64,000 nucleotides of DNA from Lepidonotus clava (Eukaryota > Annelida > Polychaeta > Phyllodocida > Polynoidae), in the NCBI GenBank assembly GCA_936440205.1, contig OW387133.1, positions 70,432,374 to 70,496,373 on the forward strand. The letters are read 5' to 3'. Shown piece by piece: positions 38,460 to 52,709 of the stretch. Position 1 is the first letter of the stretch. The number at the start of each line of letters is the position of its first letter. The translations under genes were made by a program, and so were the position numbers. The notes under the pieces were generated by a model. The model made no database searches. It was not told the DNA's origin and was given only the letters and a program-made list of their open reading frames with translations.

Positions 38460-40292
38460 TTGATCAGTCAAAAGCCTCTACCAATAACCTCTGATGCTTC
38501 TCCAGTCCTGCTCAGAGAAAAGGACCAACCGGAGGAACACACACGGAACGAGCCAGGGCAATTTCGCCCTTACCCTGAGGAGGAGTACAGTGCTGTAACC
38601 TACGCCATTGGCCAGGTGATTGGTCCACAGTATGGTGCTTTTACTAGTGAACTTTCTTCACCTGCTCCAGCCAAAGTGGGAAGGACACTAGGATCTCCTT
38701 TTCCGGCCGCTGCGACAACTTCCTCGGCGGAGCGGACAGGGCTCGTATCCACTCCCACAGAGCGGGGTATTGACCTCGATCAACCGGCAACCGCTACTGG
38801 GGGAGACAACTCATCACAGCACGGTAACCTTACGAACCCTTTTATTCCCCATACACCGTCCCAACCCATTGTCCAGGGTACTGTACTTGCTCCTAGAAAG
38901 AGTAGGGAGGGAAGCGCAGAAGGGGATGGGGAAGAATCAAATCAGGGAGGTTCACCAAGTATATCTACTTTGTTATCCAGGGCGAGACTAAATTTCCCAA
39001 AGACACATACAGAAACCATTACACCAAGTGTACATGAAAAAGTTTCTTCACCAGATAGTTCTGGAAGCTCTTTTGAAAAGATAGGGAGCGGGGAATCGTC
39101 TAAGGAAAGTAGTATATACGATAGTAACAAAGATCAGGATATAATCGATTCGAATGAGGGCTCAATAGTAGATGAGGGGTCCAATGAATTAGAAGAAGGC
39201 TCAGTTAATCAAGACTCCGGGGATGAACGGGGGAGTTTAGATGAAGACGTAGAGTCTAATCCTGGTCATATACCTGTTGTACAAGAACCAGTAAGAATGG
39301 CGGACAAGGTCCCTCACCTTAGACTACCGTGGTTCCATGGTAAGGAATCGGAAAGCGTTGATAAATATTTCCGCGAGCTGGAGCGATATAAAGCTATTTA
39401 TGGCTGGGATGATGACCGGCTATTGGCTATGACGCTAATCGGGCTGAAGGAAAGGGCAGACGATTGGGCAAATACGCTACCATACGGGGAGAAGGATACG
39501 TTTGAGCGATTAAGGGACTCTATGTTTAAGATATTTGGCGATAGACGAGCCAAATGGTAGAAGCATGTCGATTTCTGCCACTTAGTCCAAACAAAAGATC
39601 AGACAGTATTAGATTTTGCGGGTCTTTTAAAACAGAGACAGACAAAATGTGAAGTGAGTGAAAACACTATTTTGGCAGTCTTTTTGGATGGACTAAAAGC
39701 AAGCATAGCGAAACAGGTAGCTGTTATGAATCCTGTGTCATTTGAAGAAGCCGTTGCTGCAGCCACGAGAATCGAACCTCTTGACAAAAAGTCTAGTACC
39801 AAGGTCTCAGCGGCAGTGGTACAGCTCGAAAATGATCAACCCCAAACTAAAGAGAAGCAACCTATGGATCACATGCTAGATAAATTTAATCTAGTACTCG
39901 CACGAATGGAAGCGAATCCATGGGCGCAAAAGAGCCAACAGGCTCCATCTCCACAACCCCCTCCGCCCAGTGTGCCTAACAACCCTCCCCAAGGGAATAA
40001 GGGGAAGGGAGGCTACAGGGGCAAGGGAGGTCGACAAGTCTATAAAGACTCTCGTCAGCAGAGTAATGACAAAAATGATCAAAGCTCAGATCAAAGTAAG
40101 AAATCAGCCAATCAAGGAGCCCGAAAGAAAGTGGTGCCAATGCGAGACGATACGAAATACTGCATTGTCCACCAGATGTATGGGCATCCCACCGAGTCGT
40201 GCTTTTGGCTCATCAAAAGGTTGCAAGAAAAACCCCCATATACCTCTAGTGGGTCTCGCGACAAAGAAAAAGATCAAGGGGCGGGAAACTAG
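38460..40292 (+). pseudogene. gag: Gag region of copy B (broken)
   Basis: A gag fossil of roughly 600 codons. Order: serine/acid-rich N-terminal half; capsid-like domain (LPWFHGKESESVDKYFRELER and following); Pro/Gly/Lys-rich linker; zinc-knuckle-like CIVHQMYGHPTESC. The capsid-like part is strongly similar to copy A. The long proline/collagen-like insert of copy A is absent. About one break is present. Confidence 0.8.
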
Positions 40293-40414
40293 AGAGCTGG
40301 TCCGCCCACCCGACCGTTGAATTATTTCAGGCGGACGGGCCAGCACGACGGGAACAGGGGGATGATGCCATTTTCCTAAGTCTTGATATCGGGCATTTTC
40401 GTGTAAAAGCTCTA

Positions 40415-43400
40415 GTGGATACGGGCGCAAGTGACTGTTTCATTTCTCAGAAGTTTAGGGAAAAACTACCGGCAGAGTGCATTCAGGACGCCTGGGATAT
40501 AAAAACTGGGACTATAAGTCTAGCGGATAATACTTCCCAACAACTTTTAGAGCAAATCCGACTAAAATTCAAAATCGCTGAATCTACCGCATATTATGAA
40601 TTTAACGTGGTGAACAGTCTTTGCCACGAGGTAGTGATCGGGCGAAACCTATTAACGGTCTTAAAGACTGATCTATCACTACCGGGACCCCAAGTCGAAG
40701 TGTTTTCAGGGAATCCCATAAGTGCGATAGAAAAGGTAAGAATTGAATCGCATTCAGAAATGATAATACCGGTGCGACCTTGGTATAAAGTCTCCACGGC
40801 GGACCGAGCAGTGTACTGCGCTCCGGCGGTCACGGCTCCGGTCTGCGTGGAAGGCAGTCTTAACAACACCGAGGGAGAATGGTGGCTGAAGGTAATGAAT
40901 CCACTAGAAACCACCCAAATCATAGACCCTAAGGATGTGTTGGGATTTGTGGAAGATTGTAAAGCTCCTGCTGTAACTCGAGAACAGGTAGAGGAATTTG
41001 TTGATTTTGCCTATCTGTCTAAATCAGATACACCGCTTGCACTTTGCCAGGTTACTATAGAAATAGTGCATGAGGCGGTCACTGGCGTAGATACCACTAC
41101 TTGCCCCAATGATAGTCAGGACGATGAGAAACTAGAAAAAGATAGGGAAAAGATAAATGAGATCGACCTATCAAAATCATGTCTCACTGAGGACCAAAAA
41201 GAAGAGTTTCGAAAAATGCTATTGAGAAATCGCGAAAGCCTCGCTTTCTCTATGGCAGAATTAGGAGAATGCAATATTGCACCTATGAAAATTAGAGTAG
41301 AAGAAAGCGCCGGCATTGTGGCATCACGACCGTATCGATATTCTCCACAGAAAATAGATATTATCGATGAACAGGTAAAGCAATTGATCGAAATAGGGGT
41401 GATTGAGCCGAGTGAGTCAGCATGGAGAAGCCCACTGGTTGTAGTACAAAAGAAGGATGGGAAACCACGGTTATGTACCGATTTTCGAATGTTAAATATG
41501 ATTACTTTCAAAGATAAGTTTCCCATGCCGACCGCACGGTCCCTCTTTTTGTACATGGCGTACAAGAAACCAACCATTTGGACCGCTCTAGATCTCCTAA
41601 GTGGCTATCACCAATGTGTTATCGAAGAAGAGTCTAGAGAATATACCGCCTTCGAGACACCCATTGGAGTATACCATTATAAGAGAGTACCTTTCGGATT
41701 GGTCGGGGCACATTGGCAGTTCACCAAAGTCATGGGCATTGCGTTAAGAGGCCTTGTACCATGGGTGTGCCTAGCACACTTGGATGACGTAATAGTCTAC
41801 GATACAAACTTTGAAGGACACGTTCAAAGCGTAGAACTGGTCCTACAAGCGCTTTACCGCGCAGGGCTCAAATTGAAACCATCCAAGTGTGAATGGTGTC
41901 GCGACGAGATCAATTTCTTGGGTCATGTGGTAAATGCCGAAGGGGTAAAAACACAGGCGCAAACTACTCGTAAAATTGAAACGTTCAACAGACCGCATAA
42001 TGTCAAGACGGTCAAATCCTTGTTAGGACTGTGTAACTATTACAGAACCTTCGTACCGGGATTTGCTGAAATAACAGTACCGCTGAACAAACTACTTAAA
42101 AAGGACATCAGATTTGAGTGGACTGAGGAATGTGAGCAGGCATTCATAAAGTTGAAGGCTTTGCTTACGTCCCCACCACTATTAATTCATCCAGACATTG
42201 GGGGACACTTTTATGTTCTTACCGATGCGTCTGATACAGCCTGTGGCGCTGCAATCTGTCATAGACTGAACGATGTCTATCGACCTATAGCTTTTTGGGG
42301 ATGCGCAATGCGAGACGCTGAACTAAACTATACGGTTACTGAAAAGGAGGCACTTGCTGTAGTAAAATCTCTCAAGAATTATGAGGACATGTTGCAGGGT
42401 GCTAAAGTGACCATAGTAACTGATCACAAGCCCCTCGTACCGCTGCTCCAGCAAGCGTATAAAGCCTCTTCAGCAAGGCTGAAAAGATGGGGATTGGCTT
42501 TGACGGACTTTGATTTTGAAATCATTCACGAGCCCGGGGCCACCCACTTTCTGCCTGACTATTTATCCCGCGTGCATCAAGAGCTGAGGTAAGACAAGGA
42601 TTACGAACCAGAAGTAGGCTGCGAGCTATTTAGAGCAGAGATAGAATTAGAGGAACTAACATTATCCTCCATTATCAGCGAACAGCTGAGAGACACAGAG
42701 TGCAGTCAGGTCATGGCCTACTTGGAGCGGGGTGAGCTCCCGGCGAACTCAGAGGACGCTGGTAGAACTATTGACAGCGCTGAAACAATGGCGCTACTCG
42801 CCCCCGGCGTACTATATAAAATCAATAGAAGCCGATCCAAGAGAAACAAACAAATCACAAAGCTTAAACCGCGAATAGTGGTACCACCGCGCCTGGTTGG
42901 AAAAGTCCTTCACTTGCTACATAATGATGTATTGGCAGGGGGACATGTAGGAGCTGCGGCGTTGAATACCAAAATCACCGAACAGTACTACTGGAGAAAC
43001 ATGTATGCCGACATAATTAACTATGTCAAAGCATGCGAGGTTTGTGCTTTACGAAAGCGAGCCCCACATTTTAAAGCGATGGCTAAAACTTGGGACAGAC
43101 CCTCCAGACCCTGGGAGGTGGTTCAATGTGATTTTATCGGACCGCTCAAGCGAGCAAATGATGGGTCTAAATATATAATGACTTTCATTGACCGGTTAAC
43201 CGGCTGGCCAGAGGCTTTCTGTACTAAAGATTCAACGGCTAAGACAGCTGCAGAACAGTTCCTGTATGGTATCGTGTGTCGATATGGAAAGGTTGAGCGC
43301 CTGCACTCTGATCGAGGGGCGACGTTCCTATCGGACTTATTTCGCGAAATTACCAGCAGACTGGCTTGCAAACAAACATTCACCACGGGTAGAATGCCCA

Positions 43401-44516
43401 CTGGCAACGCGAGAGTAGAAAGGTTACATAAAACCCTCGAAAACATTGTTGCCTACTACATAACTGATGATCACAAAACCTGGCCAGATCTGGTGCCGGT
43501 TGCCTTGTGGACAATACGATCCACTATAAGTAACCGCACTGGTTTCAGCCCCCATACATTGTTATATGGGCGTGATCCTATCAGTATGGGCCTACCTGAC
43601 AAGGGAACAATTCCAGAGACCCTAAATGACAACGAGTTTTATCTTCAAACTCGTGACAACATAGCTCTTTTTGAACATATGGCATCTGACGTGGTAAAGG
43701 GGTATGAAAAAGACCTAAAAGATCGTATAGATGAACATGCAAATCCACACCGGTTTTTGGAGGGAGATCTTGTGTACATGTACGATCCGCTGTGTGCCGT
43801 TAATAAATCTTCTAAGTTCTCAAACAGGTATACAGGGCCACATAGGGTAATTGAAACTAAAGGGGACCATGTGGTGAGGTTAACGTCGCTTAAAACGGGT
43901 AAAACAATGCCCCATTTTGTTAACATCTCTAAGCTAAAGAAAGCATACCCTGCAAAACCTGACCATACTAACGCCCCAGCACTCTCAGAACATGAGGTCC
44001 AGTCCGACCATTCTGAGTCGAACCACACCAACGTCAACGACCCGGCTAAGGAGAGAATAGTCGCCGTCGCCAACGACGATGGAACGGGAGAGACAACTGC
44101 CGGACCACTCCTGGTGGACTAGACAGCTCTCTAAAACTGAGCAGAAAGCTCGGGAACCGGAGACAACCGTACCGGTTAATAATGGTCAGGACGGTGACAT
44201 GCAAAGGTCACCAGGCCCGCCTAGTGAAACTCTCGTGAAACCAAGAAAGGTAGGCCGTCCAAAGAAGAAAAAGAAAGGTCGACCTGCGTTACGCGAGACG
44301 ACGGGGATAGAGGGAACGGCCCCTGGATCCGTTGCATCACACGATAAGGCAGACATAAGGGCCACTTCTCCTAAGGCGGATACTGATGTTGCTGGAAGTT
44401 CAGCGCCAGGTGGTGAACGGCTTGATGCTAATGATCCACCCAAGGGAAGATACGCGTTGCGAAAAAGACCAAGAACCGATTACGCAATGCTAGCAGACCC
44501 CCAGTATGACTGGTAG
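40415..44516 (+). pseudogene. pol: Pol region of copy B (broken)
   Basis: A pol fossil with the same order as copy A: protease (MDTGASDCF near the start), reverse transcriptase (TALDLLSGYHQ, HLDDVIVY), RNase H (LTDASDTACGA), integrase (LLHNDVLAGGHVG finger; CDFIGP, SDRGATF, ARVERLHK catalytic blocks), GPY/F-like module (YTGPHRVIETKGDH) and a basic tail with PKKKKKGRP and GRYALRKRPRTDY. The tail matches the end of copy A Pol. About two breaks are present. Confidence 0.85.
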
Positions 44517-45422
44517 GAAACTGCGCATTAAGACAGGTGCACCAACGCATCTATGATAAGAGCGGCAGCCACGCCCGAGTACTGATAAGCTGGTACTTAC
44601 TGCCACTCTCGGTTGATGTCGTTATTATTGCAGATAGTAAGAAAAAGTTCTGTAATTCTAAGGCAAACAAATTAATGGAGCCGGCTGCTGACGTCAGAAG
44701 AAAGCATCCGACCAAAATTGGCGGATATCGCTCTCCCTCACCCTATAAGGAGAGGATGGAGTGAGTGGAAGCGTAAGCGATGGCGCATGAATAATTAAGG
44801 GCGATGGAACCACTTGCATTTTGTTGGGATGTTTGTGGAAAGTTGGGGAGAGTTTAGTTGGAAGCTGGTTCGGAGAGACACGCAGGATTCGTGCTTAAGC
44901 TGCTGAAATAGAAATTTACAATTTCTAAACCACGCACCATGGGACCCGATGATGCGGCGACGAGGGCTCTCATGCGTCTACATAGGCTGGCACTTAGCGT
45001 CGAACCATGCATTAGCCACCTCAACCATTGGATGTGTTCGCATTCAATCAATTCGTGGAAACGAAGACATACTACGCAAAGTCAACGGGCGATGACTTCT
45101 ACCATTCGCTACATGAAACTTCATCGAAAGGATTGAAACACCATGCGGACTTAACCTAACGGGCATAAAATGATTGACGGACTTACCAGATGGATCTTGG
45201 ATGTGATTGGGAGCGTCCATCATGGGAAACTGTTTGTCGATCAAACCCTATGAGGGACCGAGGACTTGTCCTATGGTACCGGTCCAACGCGATGGAACTG
45301 TCATTGTCCCCTTGAATGCGAAACGGTCGATCATTCGCAAACAAAGGCCCGTCAGGGGAGTGTACATGGGACCTTTTTATACAAAATGAAATTGCGAGTG
45401 ATCAGACCTGCCTGTGCCGGCG
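44517..45422. other. Spacer between pol and the antisense frame of copy B
   Basis: About 900 bases without a convincing frame on either strand; it corresponds in position to the pol-accessory spacer of copy A. Confidence 0.4.
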
Positions 45423-46505
45423 CTACTCCTGGTCATCTTCGCTGAAAGTGTTAGCGAGGACTTCCAACACCCCGCGGATATTGTTGATAGCCTGGAACTG
45501 CCGAATTATCCAAAGCATACTCCGGCGGTCTTCTTCTGGCAAATCGGCGGCCGTGAGACGCGTGGGACGTGTGGTTCTCATGGTAACTGATAGGGGTGGA
45601 GTGGCTGAGGGACCGGTTAAAGGACCGGGCCGACATACAATGACTCTCTGTGGAACAGTCGATGGATGAGCCGTCGACGTCCCGGTCAGTGGGCTTAGAG
45701 TCCATCGCTCCCGAGCAGAAGCAGTCCTACCTCCTGGAGTGGTTGGAGGACTGCCAAGCGAGCTCGAGGGCGACGACGACCGGGGACTGGAGCGTGAAGG
45801 CGTTGACCTCGCTGGACTTAAAGGGAGAGCCTCAACGGGCGACATCACCGCAAAGGCGGGCGTCACGCGCGGCCCTCCTACGAACCCTGAGGGGGAGACT
45901 GAGATCCTCCCCATCGAAACGAGTCCAGCTGAAAGAGGTAAAGCCGCGGTTCTATCTATCTGAACGCGGTCCCTGATCGTCGCGAGCTGAATTGCTCGCG
46001 ACCGGCCTCTACCCTCCGTTGGTGATTGGGGGTCGTCCCCAGGAGCCACGCGTCTTTGCTTGGCCTCCCGGCTCGTTCCCGCCGGAGGACTTGCCCCGGG
46101 ACTACGTGGATGTGGCCTTACGGGATCTGGCTGAGTTGGAAGCGGAGATCCCAGCATCGGCGAGGGCTGCGCCCGAGGGTCGTAGTCTACTGTGGTGGTG
46201 GGAGCGGCGATTGAAGAGTCGTGAAGAGGCTCAACGGAAGGCTCACGAGGAGGAGGAACGGAGGCGGACAGAGAGGAATGCAGGGCAACCATGCGCCCGC
46301 GCTGTAGATCCTCAGAGGATGGTGTCGAGGACCCAAGATGAACAATAGGCATCGTCGCAGCGCCCAGATCTCCTCCCTGCGATGGAGCTGGCGCCACTGG
46401 TAACAGCAAATAATGCTGCCCAGCCTCAAGGGCACACGGATCGACGTGGAGTGTAATATTATCCCCCACGGTGAAAGAGAAGTAGTCATCACCTGGAGAA
46501 TCCAT
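45423..46505 (-). CDS. Antisense frame in copy B between pol and env, 360 aa, unknown
   Basis: A 360-codon frame from an ATG at 46505 on the strand opposite to pol and env. The ordered N-terminal piece (MDSPGDDYFSFTVGDNITLH) is followed by a long Ser/Pro/Arg-rich low-complexity middle and a more ordered, helix-like C-terminus (EEDRRSMLWIIRQFQAINNI). No family recognised, and it is not visibly related to the antisense frame of copy A at 4807-5457. GC-rich DNA favours long chance frames, so it may be spurious. Confidence 0.35.
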   Translation of the reverse strand: MDSPGDDYFSFTVGDNITLHVDPCALEAGQHYLLLPVAPAPSQGGDLGAATMPIVHLGSSTPSSEDLQRGRMVALHSSLSASVPPPREPSVEPLHDSSIAAPTTTVDYDPRAQPSPMLGSPLPTQPDPVRPHPRSPGASPPAGTSREAKQRRVAPGDDPQSPTEGRGRSRAIQLATIRDRVQIDRTAALPLSAGLVSMGRISVSPSGFVGGPRVTPAFAVMSPVEALPLSPARSTPSRSSPRSSSPSSSLGSPPTTPGGRTASARERWTLSPLTGTSTAHPSTVPQRVIVCRPGPLTGPSATPPLSVTMRTTRPTRLTAADLPEEDRRSMLWIIRQFQAINNIRGVLEVLANTFSEDDQE

Positions 46506-49048
46506 ATCGAGACGGTGCAGAAGGGCGGACTGGAAGGGAAAACAGTCTTGCTTGTCCTTCTCTTACGGCGACGTAGCAGAGACTGACCAAAAGACAGGTC
46601 AAACATGGTACGTTTATACGGAACATAACTGAACAGTATTATCTAAGCTGACAGGAATAATTGGTCGGGAAGAACCGGAAACAGGAAACAGCACTTCCTA
46701 AAACTGGGAAGGGATACCCACGCGCACTGGTAAAACGAGCAAAAATGGCGGCTCTTTGGTTAAAAACATGGTGCATTCTGTGCATGGTCCGTGTCGTGCT
46801 GTCAGTTCAGGCACCCCCACGGGCAATCGACGCGATGACCATTAGCTTGGAGGAGTATGGTATTGTGCTGAAACCCGGCAAACTCATGTCAACGGCCGAC
46901 GTGTCTCATGTCCGCCAGGGCTTCACCATCGCCATCCCAAGACCGACAGATCGGGCAACTCCCACAGAAAGCGTCGTAGCATATTGCCGACAACACCAGT
47001 CCCAGCACGATGCATGATCAAATCGGGCGTATATAGAGGTATGTGATGTAATTGAACGAACTCAAAAGTGGTTATACTTGACCACTACGGTTTTACGCAA
47101 AAGGCAGGCCCACTTGGTGAAGGCAGTGCTTGATACGTTACCGATGGACCAACGAGATCCATACCCGCGGAGCAAACGCAATGAAATCAAAGAAGCGGAA
47201 GGACACTGGCTTGGACTAGACTTTGCTTCAAAGGCAGAGGTAGACCTGAGCCGACAGCTTATAAAGGTTAATGACAAGGCTCTTACTAACCTTAGTCGGA
47301 ATTTTGAAGAGTTTCTCAACCGGACTGAGCAAAAAGACAAGCTTGTGCAACAGTTTATGGATGAGGCGCTCGAATGGATGAGGGAATACGAATATTACCA
47401 GGGACGTGCGAGAAACATGATGGTAGAACAACGCCTTGAAATAGGCGCTGTGAAGTTGTTCTCGAGTCTACTGCCCCTGTTACTGGAAGATAGGTTGGGA
47501 ACAACCATCTACCTCCAGGATTTAATGACGCAAACGTACGCATTTAGGCGTGGCGTACAGTTGTTGTTACAAGGCAGACTAGCCATGGAACTGGTACCAC
47601 CTATGGCACTGGAACAGGCCGTACAACAGGTGACCGTATACCTTAAGAAGGTATACCCACGGTTTGACGTGGCATTCAAAGCTCCTTCATTCTATTATGA
47701 TAACGCGAGACCCACATTCTCGCTGCAAGCTGTCGACCAGGAGGGCCAGGACCACCGTTTACTGATATTCGTCCGGATTCCTGTTGTTTCAGAGGAACAT
47801 TTATTTAGAGTCTATGAGATTCTATCGTTCCCTGTTCCGATAAACCTACCCAATAATGCGGGTAAAGACGCTCTGCAGATTATCGATCTACCGAAATATG
47901 TGCCTGTTTCTCTCAGTAAAAACTACTACATCCCCATGACGCATCTTAATTGGGCAACGTGTTATGGAAATTCGGTGATTCTGTGCGAGGACATCCCTTA
48001 CATGAAGAAAGTAACGGATGAAACCTGTCTTGCCGCACTTCTCCGCAAAGACAAGAGAGGTGTGACCGAGCGTTGTAAATTGGACTATTTATTAAACCCG
48101 GAGTTTGGCGAAATGGCCATTTACCTGGACGACGTCCCAGGAGACGTCCTGATAGTCAGCGCTGAAAAACAGGGAGCACTTATCTGTCGAAGCCAACCCC
48201 CAGTTATGAAAACAATAGAAAACTATGCGCGTATCCATATTGGATGCGACTGCGCGTTCCAGACACGAGGAGCCTGGATCCCATACAGTCTCAGAGCATG
48301 CAGTAAAGGGACCAACACTTTTACGGTCTCTTTTCCAAGCAGTGGACTGCTGGAAGCTCGACTGAATGTAAAAACATGGTTAGCCAACCTGACTAGGGAA
48401 CACGAAGAAGGAACGTCCTATGTAGTAGCGGACGACCCTCTTCCCCCGAAAATCAGAACTGAACTTAAGGACGTGGCTAAGGGCTTTGCGACCCGAGTCC
48501 CTTTATCTGACCTTCTGCATCGAATAAAGATGAACGAGAAGAATAGGAAGGAAGGAATCAAAAGAGCGCACGACCACTATGAAAAGACGAGATGGCGCTG
48601 GGGCCGATTCCAAGGAGGCTTTGGTATCACCTCTATAGTGTTCGTCATCATCATCCTAGTTGTGATAGGATGTATCACCAAGAAATGTTGGGGACTAAAA
48701 GGGGGAGCTACAGGCCTGGCGCTGTCTTCATTATTACCAAAGACGTCGGCTTATCCACTGGACAGACTAAAGGAGGGCACCCTGCCACCTTGCCCTGAGG
48801 GAGATGCGCATCCGACATCTACAGCGGTGTTGGCTGTTCTCCTCGCAATACTTATTGTGGGCATCGTTGTTGTGATATGGAAAAGGCGCAAAGGACTTTT
48901 ACATCAAATGGTGGATGGAATTTACGTCCAATTTGCCTCCCCAGTGCACTCTGAAACAGTCTTCATTGGCGAACTCGCCGTTCCATATGACCACACATTT
49001 ACTGAAGGTCATGTACTGGTACATGATGCTGTGGTTAATCAGTTTTGT

Positions 49049-50226
49049 CACCTGATTCAGTTCCCTCCTTGTCCCGACAGCACATCATCGAAAACCACTA
49101 CCTCGATGCCCTCAACGCGGAGTCGGAACCCAAATGGTACAATGCGAGACGAGTCTTGACTGCAGCCGCAAGATCAAGCTACAGATGGAGCTGGCTGGCC
49201 CAGAGTTTCAAAAAACATCAACTCCCAGACTGGGCCACTGGACTCGCCCCCCTGCCGCCTTGGGCACGAGATGACAGTAAGCTGGAGGATACGATTTTTG
49301 ATATACGCACTAGGGCAGCAAATGAGGTCCTGGAAGCGGTCCTCATTCACACACGGGACCTCTCTTTCGCCCAGCAAGCAGAGGGTGACAAGCTCCTTAC
49401 CGAAGTCGAGCGTGCCTTCACACAAACCCAGGTTGCACACAGTCGCGCCGACTTAACCAAATACACCGAAAAGGAGTTGGCGACCCTCCAAAAGGAACTA
49501 AAACACAAGAAGGAACTTATGCTACTCAATCAGCCAACCTTGAACGAGATGATCGAAATGCAACCAGAGAAAAGAGTTCACCCTAACCAGGTCAACGACC
49601 CGAGCTTGGCGACCAATACTCAACCACCTCCAACGCCACCATCCCTTCGCTCCGACGCAGGAACCGACCAGTCGTACGCACGACAGACAACAACATGACC
49701 GACCAGGCCCAATCGAAGACAACGCACCACCAGTACAAACAATAGGGCCTCGCAAGAACAACCTTACACCCCGACACAGCCAAACCGTGGCCGTAGGGGG
49801 AACAGAGGAACCCTGTCAAGAGGCCGCCCACGCCCCAATGCGCCATCGACTGACAACACCCGCCGACCAAATACGGCTACCAGAGGAAACCGTCAAGCGA
49901 ATCGGGCTGGCCGAACGACCCATCGCGATTCCGACCAAATGCCGCCTAGGTCACAATACCAAGACAGAGCAACAACCGAATACCGCCCAGAACCGACGAC
50001 CCCTTTTCGGCCGCGACCCCAGACACGAGGTCCGATACGGAGGCAGGGGTACGAACCCCCATTCCACCACCCGTACGGTCGACACCAGGAGGACTACCAA
50101 CGCACCTATCGTCCGGAACACCTAGAAGACCGACTACGAGACCCGGCCCCCTCGGACTATCGACCACTTCCGCTTGCCCCCTATCAGGATCTAGGCCTGG
50201 ACAGATACCGGGACTACTACTATTAA
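49049..50226 (+). pseudogene. Penelope-like ORF1 / N-terminal region
   Basis: A frame of about 390 codons with one in-frame TGA at 49696-49698, most simply a decayed Arg CGA. The first part is helical (IFDIRTRAANEVLEAVLIHT and a Lys/Glu-rich coiled coil, ELATLQKELKHKKEL). The second part is strongly Arg/Pro/Thr-rich and ends in Tyr/Arg-rich sequence (LGLDRYRDYYY). It is separated from the RT frame by a stop and is in another register, so the element may have two proteins. The function of the basic region is probably RNA binding (inference). Confidence 0.6.
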
Positions 50227-50264
50227 GCCCCCACCCAAGGTCACCTCTACATTCAACCGTTGGT

Positions 50265-52709
50265 GTGTTGAATAAATGCTCCGAACGCAAAACGACTCAA
50301 CTTCTTATTTCTAATCAAGTCACCAGTAACGGCCCACCGGCTCCGGCAGAAAATGAGTTGCCTAATATCCTAAAATCGGAACGCGCCGATTTTCTGCGGC
50401 TTACGGAAGCAATTGTCTCAGACACCACACCGATAGATAATGTGATAAACCTGTCAGACTATAATCTTACATCAGACGAGAAAAATGTACTCAAAAATGG
50501 CCTCAAATTCTGTCCCACGCCAGGTGCGCCGGAACTTGGTGACACCAGACGCGATTTAGATAAATTCCATCGATCTCTTCGTATTAAGTGTTACTTCAAC
50601 AAAAAGAATATCGCCGTTGACGAAGAAGAGGGGACCAGTACAGGCCCCTTCTCCGATGTTTCCAAAATCAAACTTAAATCAAACTCGACTTGGGCTCCAC
50701 CAAATGGCCCGACGAATCTAGAGAACATTATAAGTATTAATGAGCTAGATATCCTAAATTCAACTATCAACTCGCCCAAAAGCTACAACCTACCCCGTGG
50801 CGAACGGGGCTGCATCCGCGCCTTAGCACGGAATACAGAAATTGTCATCAAACAGGCTGACAAAGGTGGGGCTGTCGTAGCCCAAAACAAAAAGGATTAT
50901 GTACATGAGGGAGAAAGACAACTGAGCGACACTAGGTTCTACAAGGAAACTCCAACAGACCTAACGGCGACTCACAACAATCAAGTCCTCCACCAACTAG
51001 AACAGATGAGGCTACGAGGTGAGATAACCGAAAAGACTAAACATTTTCTAACGACAAGCGAGCCGCGTACAGCGCAACTGTACCTACTTCCAAAAATTCA
51101 CAAAGGTACTAAACCGGTCCCGGGCCGTCCGATTGTGTCCGCGAATGAAAGCCCGACCGAGAGAATCTCCGCGTTTGTCGACCATTTCTTAGCCCCTATC
51201 GTCCGGAGCGGTAAATCATACCTACGGGACACGACAGATTTCCTCGTGAAATTGAAAGACGTAGATGACCTAACAGGTTCCGAAATCCTTTTGACGTTGG
51301 ATGTCACTTCTCTCTACACCAACATCCCCAACAAGGGTGGCTGTGATGCAGCCTACCAAGCACTATGCAAACACCGACCACTCGGGACTCAGCCCAGTAA
51401 CCTTTCCCTCCTAGAGCTCTTGGCACAGGTACTCACTTTAAACAACTTCCAGTTTGATAATCGTAACTACCTTCAAACTGGAGGCACCGCAATGGGAACG
51501 AAAGTCGCACCCTCATACGCGAATGTCTTTATGTCTGATTTCGAGGAGAATTTTGTATACACTTATCGTCTGAAACCAAAAATCTGGCTACGCTACATAG
51601 ACGATATATTTTGTATCTGGCAACACGGTGAACATGAGCTAGAGAAATTCATTGACCATCTGAACAGCGTCCATGACACCATAAAGTTCAGCGCCAAAAA
51701 ATCGACCACGAGTATTAACTTCCTCGATACGACTGTTCAACTGAACGAGTGCAGCTTGACGACCACCTTATATTGTAAACCGACTGATCGAAACAACTAC
51801 CTACCGTTTCACTCGGCACATCCATACCACTGCAAAAAAGGCCTCCCGTACGGCCAATTCCTGCGCATCAAACGAATTTGCAGTTAACAAACCGATTTCG
51901 TCTTGAACTGCGCCAAGAAGGCAGCCCTCCTGATGCAGAAAGGTTATCCAGAAACTTTACTGGTTGAAGCCTTCGATAGGGCAAACAAGATAGACAGGTC
52001 AACACTCCTCAAAAACAATGCAACGGAAAAGCAGGCGGGAAAGGAAGACCCTTTCTTCCTCACCACAACCTTCAACACGTCAACAAGAATCCTGTGCGAC
52101 CAAATAGGCAAAACATGGGAGCTTCTCGATCGCTCATCGTCTACCCGCCACCTCTTCGAAAAGGGGTATAAGACGGGCTACAGGAAACCAAAGAGTCTAA
52201 GAGACATCTTAGTACGGGCGAAACTGCCCAGGGAAAATCCCACCGAACAGTCAGTAGCCACACGGGAGAAAGCCACATGCAATAACAGAAATTGCCGGTA
52301 TTGCCCACGACTGAACCGCAGCGGCACTATCAAATCTCACATTACCAAACGTGACTACTACACAAGACAAAATGTTGATTGCAACAGCAACAACTTGATC
52401 TACGCCATCGAATGCAAAAAATGCGGAAAACAGTATGTGGGCCAGACCAAAAACAACCTGAAAACTAGGTTCAAAGCCCACTTCTACTGCATCACCGGAG
52501 ACCCTAGAAAGACCGAGGTTTCGCGACATTTCAACTCACCCAGACACGAGGGTCTAAAGGACGTGGAAATATATGTCCTTCAATTTTGCAACGTGGCACC
52601 CGACAAAGACTCTTCCCTTAACCGGAAACTTAATGCAGAATTCCAGTGGATCCACAGGCTCCGGAGCCAAATCCCAATGGGCCTCAACGCCATTGATAAC
52701 AGCTATTAA
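50265..52709 (+). pseudogene. Penelope-like reverse transcriptase with GIY-YIG endonuclease
   Basis: Reverse transcriptase motifs typical of Penelope-like elements: LYLLPKIHKG, PGRPIVSANESPTERIS, LDVTSLYTNIPN near residue 343, GTAMGTKVAPSYANVFM, and the catalytic YIDDIF near 443. After a linker with Cys residues (CNNRNCRYC) comes the GIY-YIG nuclease (LIYAIECKKCGKQYVGQTK near 52395), ending in a PMGLNAIDNSY tail. One in-frame TAA at 51885-51887 lies between RT and the nuclease, with the same frame continuing. Total about 815 codons, the usual size. Confidence 0.88.
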
